This document shows positions 5,387-6,115 of a stretch of 6,115 nt of DNA, one piece after another. The first letter of the stretch is position 1. Each line of letters begins with the position of its first letter. The notes below the pieces were generated by a model. It did not search any database. It was not told where the DNA came from and saw only the letters and a list, made by a program, of their open reading frames with translations. Source of the DNA: Betaproteobacteria bacterium (GTDB taxonomy: Bacteria; Pseudomonadota; Gammaproteobacteria; Burkholderiales; CAIKXV01); contig CANGUQ010000245.1 in NCBI GenBank assembly GCA_947456915.1, positions 1-6,115 of the forward strand, read 5' to 3'. A program made the translations under genes and the position numbers.

Positions 5387-6115
5387 ATGAGCCAGGAAAG
5401 ATCATTGCCGTCGGGCAAGGCGGGCGCAGGCATCCGTGCCAGGGACCTGCAGGTGTTCTGCAGGGTCGCGCAGCGCTATAACGTGTACATCCTCGTGCGG
5501 CACACGAACGAGGCATCGCTCGGCTACGTCGGCAAGCCGGGCTATTACCCCAAGCCCGCAACGATCAAGGCGAAGACCGCCGACCGCGATCCGCCCCCGT
5601 ATCGGGCCGGCGGCGCGACGCGCAGCGTTCAGCACCGCATCGCCGGACTCGTGCCGCACCCGGATTTCCAGCCCGGGGTCTTCGCCGGGGCGAAGCTCGC
5701 CAAGGCGCAGCACTACTGGCACGCCACGCTGGACGTGCTGCACGGTGCCGGCGTCAACATTCCGGGCACGACGCCTGACACCTGGCCGATGTGGGGCAGG
5801 TCGCATGTCAGTGCGCGGTCGGGGTGGCTCTGGCGCATCGACGTCGACCCGCTGTCGCCGCACTTCGGCTGCCTGCAGATCGCCCGGGACGGCGTGGGCT
5901 GGAGCTACGTCCACGGCGACTATGACCTGAAGGATGTCTTCGTCAAGGGGCACGAGCAGACGAACAGACGCCGGGAAGGTGTGACGCAGGGGGCGAAGAA
6001 CTACACGCCGCTGCTGCCCGGGCTGGAGTTCGAGACGGTTCGCAGGGCGCTCAACGACGGCATCGGTATCGACATGGTCCAGCACGGTGCCGAGGCGCAG
6101 TTCGCGTGGCATGGC
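5387..6115 (+). CDS. Putative CyaA/EF/ExoY-like nucleotidyl cyclase toxin, T6SS cargo candidate (3' partial)
   Basis: 243 residues are visible and the frame runs off the window. No signal peptide is present. The sequence RYNVYILVRHTN (30-41) followed by GKPGYYPKPATIKAKTAD (49-66) resembles the ATP-binding segment of Bordetella CyaA (R41, K58, K65): here R38, K56 and K63, with the same 7-residue step between the lysines and the shared AK-[ST]-x-D end. Further on, HGDYDLKDVF (176-185) matches the metal-binding D-x-D (CyaA D188/D190). Then FETVRRALN (215-223) and VQHGAE (231-236) match the VRNALN and VQHGTE around CyaA H298, giving H233. Spacings are close: K to D-x-D is 115 residues here and 123 in CyaA. 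The Asn six residues after the His (CyaA N304) is Phe here. Such toxins make cyclic nucleotides in host cytosol using a host cofactor. Position after the spike and cargo genes suggests T6SS delivery. CyaA residues were compared from memory; activity is unproven. Confidence 0.65.
   Translation, partial: MSQERSLPSGKAGAGIRARDLQVFCRVAQRYNVYILVRHTNEASLGYVGKPGYYPKPATIKAKTADRDPPPYRAGGATRSVQHRIAGLVPHPDFQPGVFAGAKLAKAQHYWHATLDVLHGAGVNIPGTTPDTWPMWGRSHVSARSGWLWRIDVDPLSPHFGCLQIARDGVGWSYVHGDYDLKDVFVKGHEQTNRRREGVTQGAKNYTPLLPGLEFETVRRALNDGIGIDMVQHGAEAQFAWHG

Noticed and set aside
5402..6112. Reverse-strand open frame of 236 codons at the right end, and a + strand frame at 5436-5930
   Set aside because: The + strand frame from 5387 has a Shine-Dalgarno, stays open to the window edge and carries motif blocks of a toxin family; the other two have Arg/Ser/Pro-rich, structureless translations.
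1..6115. CRISPR array, tRNA, rRNA, insertion sequence or attachment site
   Set aside because: I saw no regularly spaced direct repeats, no tRNA-like cloverleaf, no transposase gene and no terminal inverted repeats; genes fill almost the whole window.

Overview
This window is an accessory 'VgrG island' of a type VI secretion system (T6SS) from a GC-rich bacterium. Third codon positions are mostly G or C, and the gene order is typical of Proteobacteria. I would guess a beta- or gammaproteobacterium, but nothing here fixes the genus. All genes lie on the + strand and are tightly packed, so the window reads as one or two operons.

Delivery half (1-3293). The window opens inside a vgrG gene (spike protein, 5' end missing), which ends at 1438. 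Three bases later comes a DUF4123 adaptor/chaperone gene (1442-1996). Three bases after that comes a conserved T6SS-associated gene of unknown function (2000-2863), whose product seems to contain an internal duplication. A DUF4280 (PAAR-like) spike-tip gene follows (2904-3293). Together these would form a spike, its tip and the factors that load cargo onto it.

Cargo half (3294-6115). After a 126-base gap come three translationally coupled genes joined by 4-base overlaps: a small protein with two hydrophobic segments (3420-3848), a probable SleB/CwlJ-like cell-wall hydrolase without a signal peptide (3845-4591), and an exported Cys-rich protein (4588-5262). The best reading of the last two is an antibacterial effector and its periplasmic immunity protein. 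The role of the small membrane protein is open.

After a 124-base gap with a strong 14-bp hairpin, a last gene starts at 5387 and runs off the window. No annotated family is obvious at first sight. However, its 243 visible residues carry, in the same order and with similar spacing, most catalytic signatures of the CyaA / edema factor / ExoY nucleotidyl cyclase toxins: R38, N41, K56-x6-K63, D178-Y-D180 and Q-H233-G. One conserved active-site Asn is not present. I consider this the most interesting item in the window: a candidate T6SS-delivered cyclase-like toxin encoded beside a peptidoglycan-targeting cargo.
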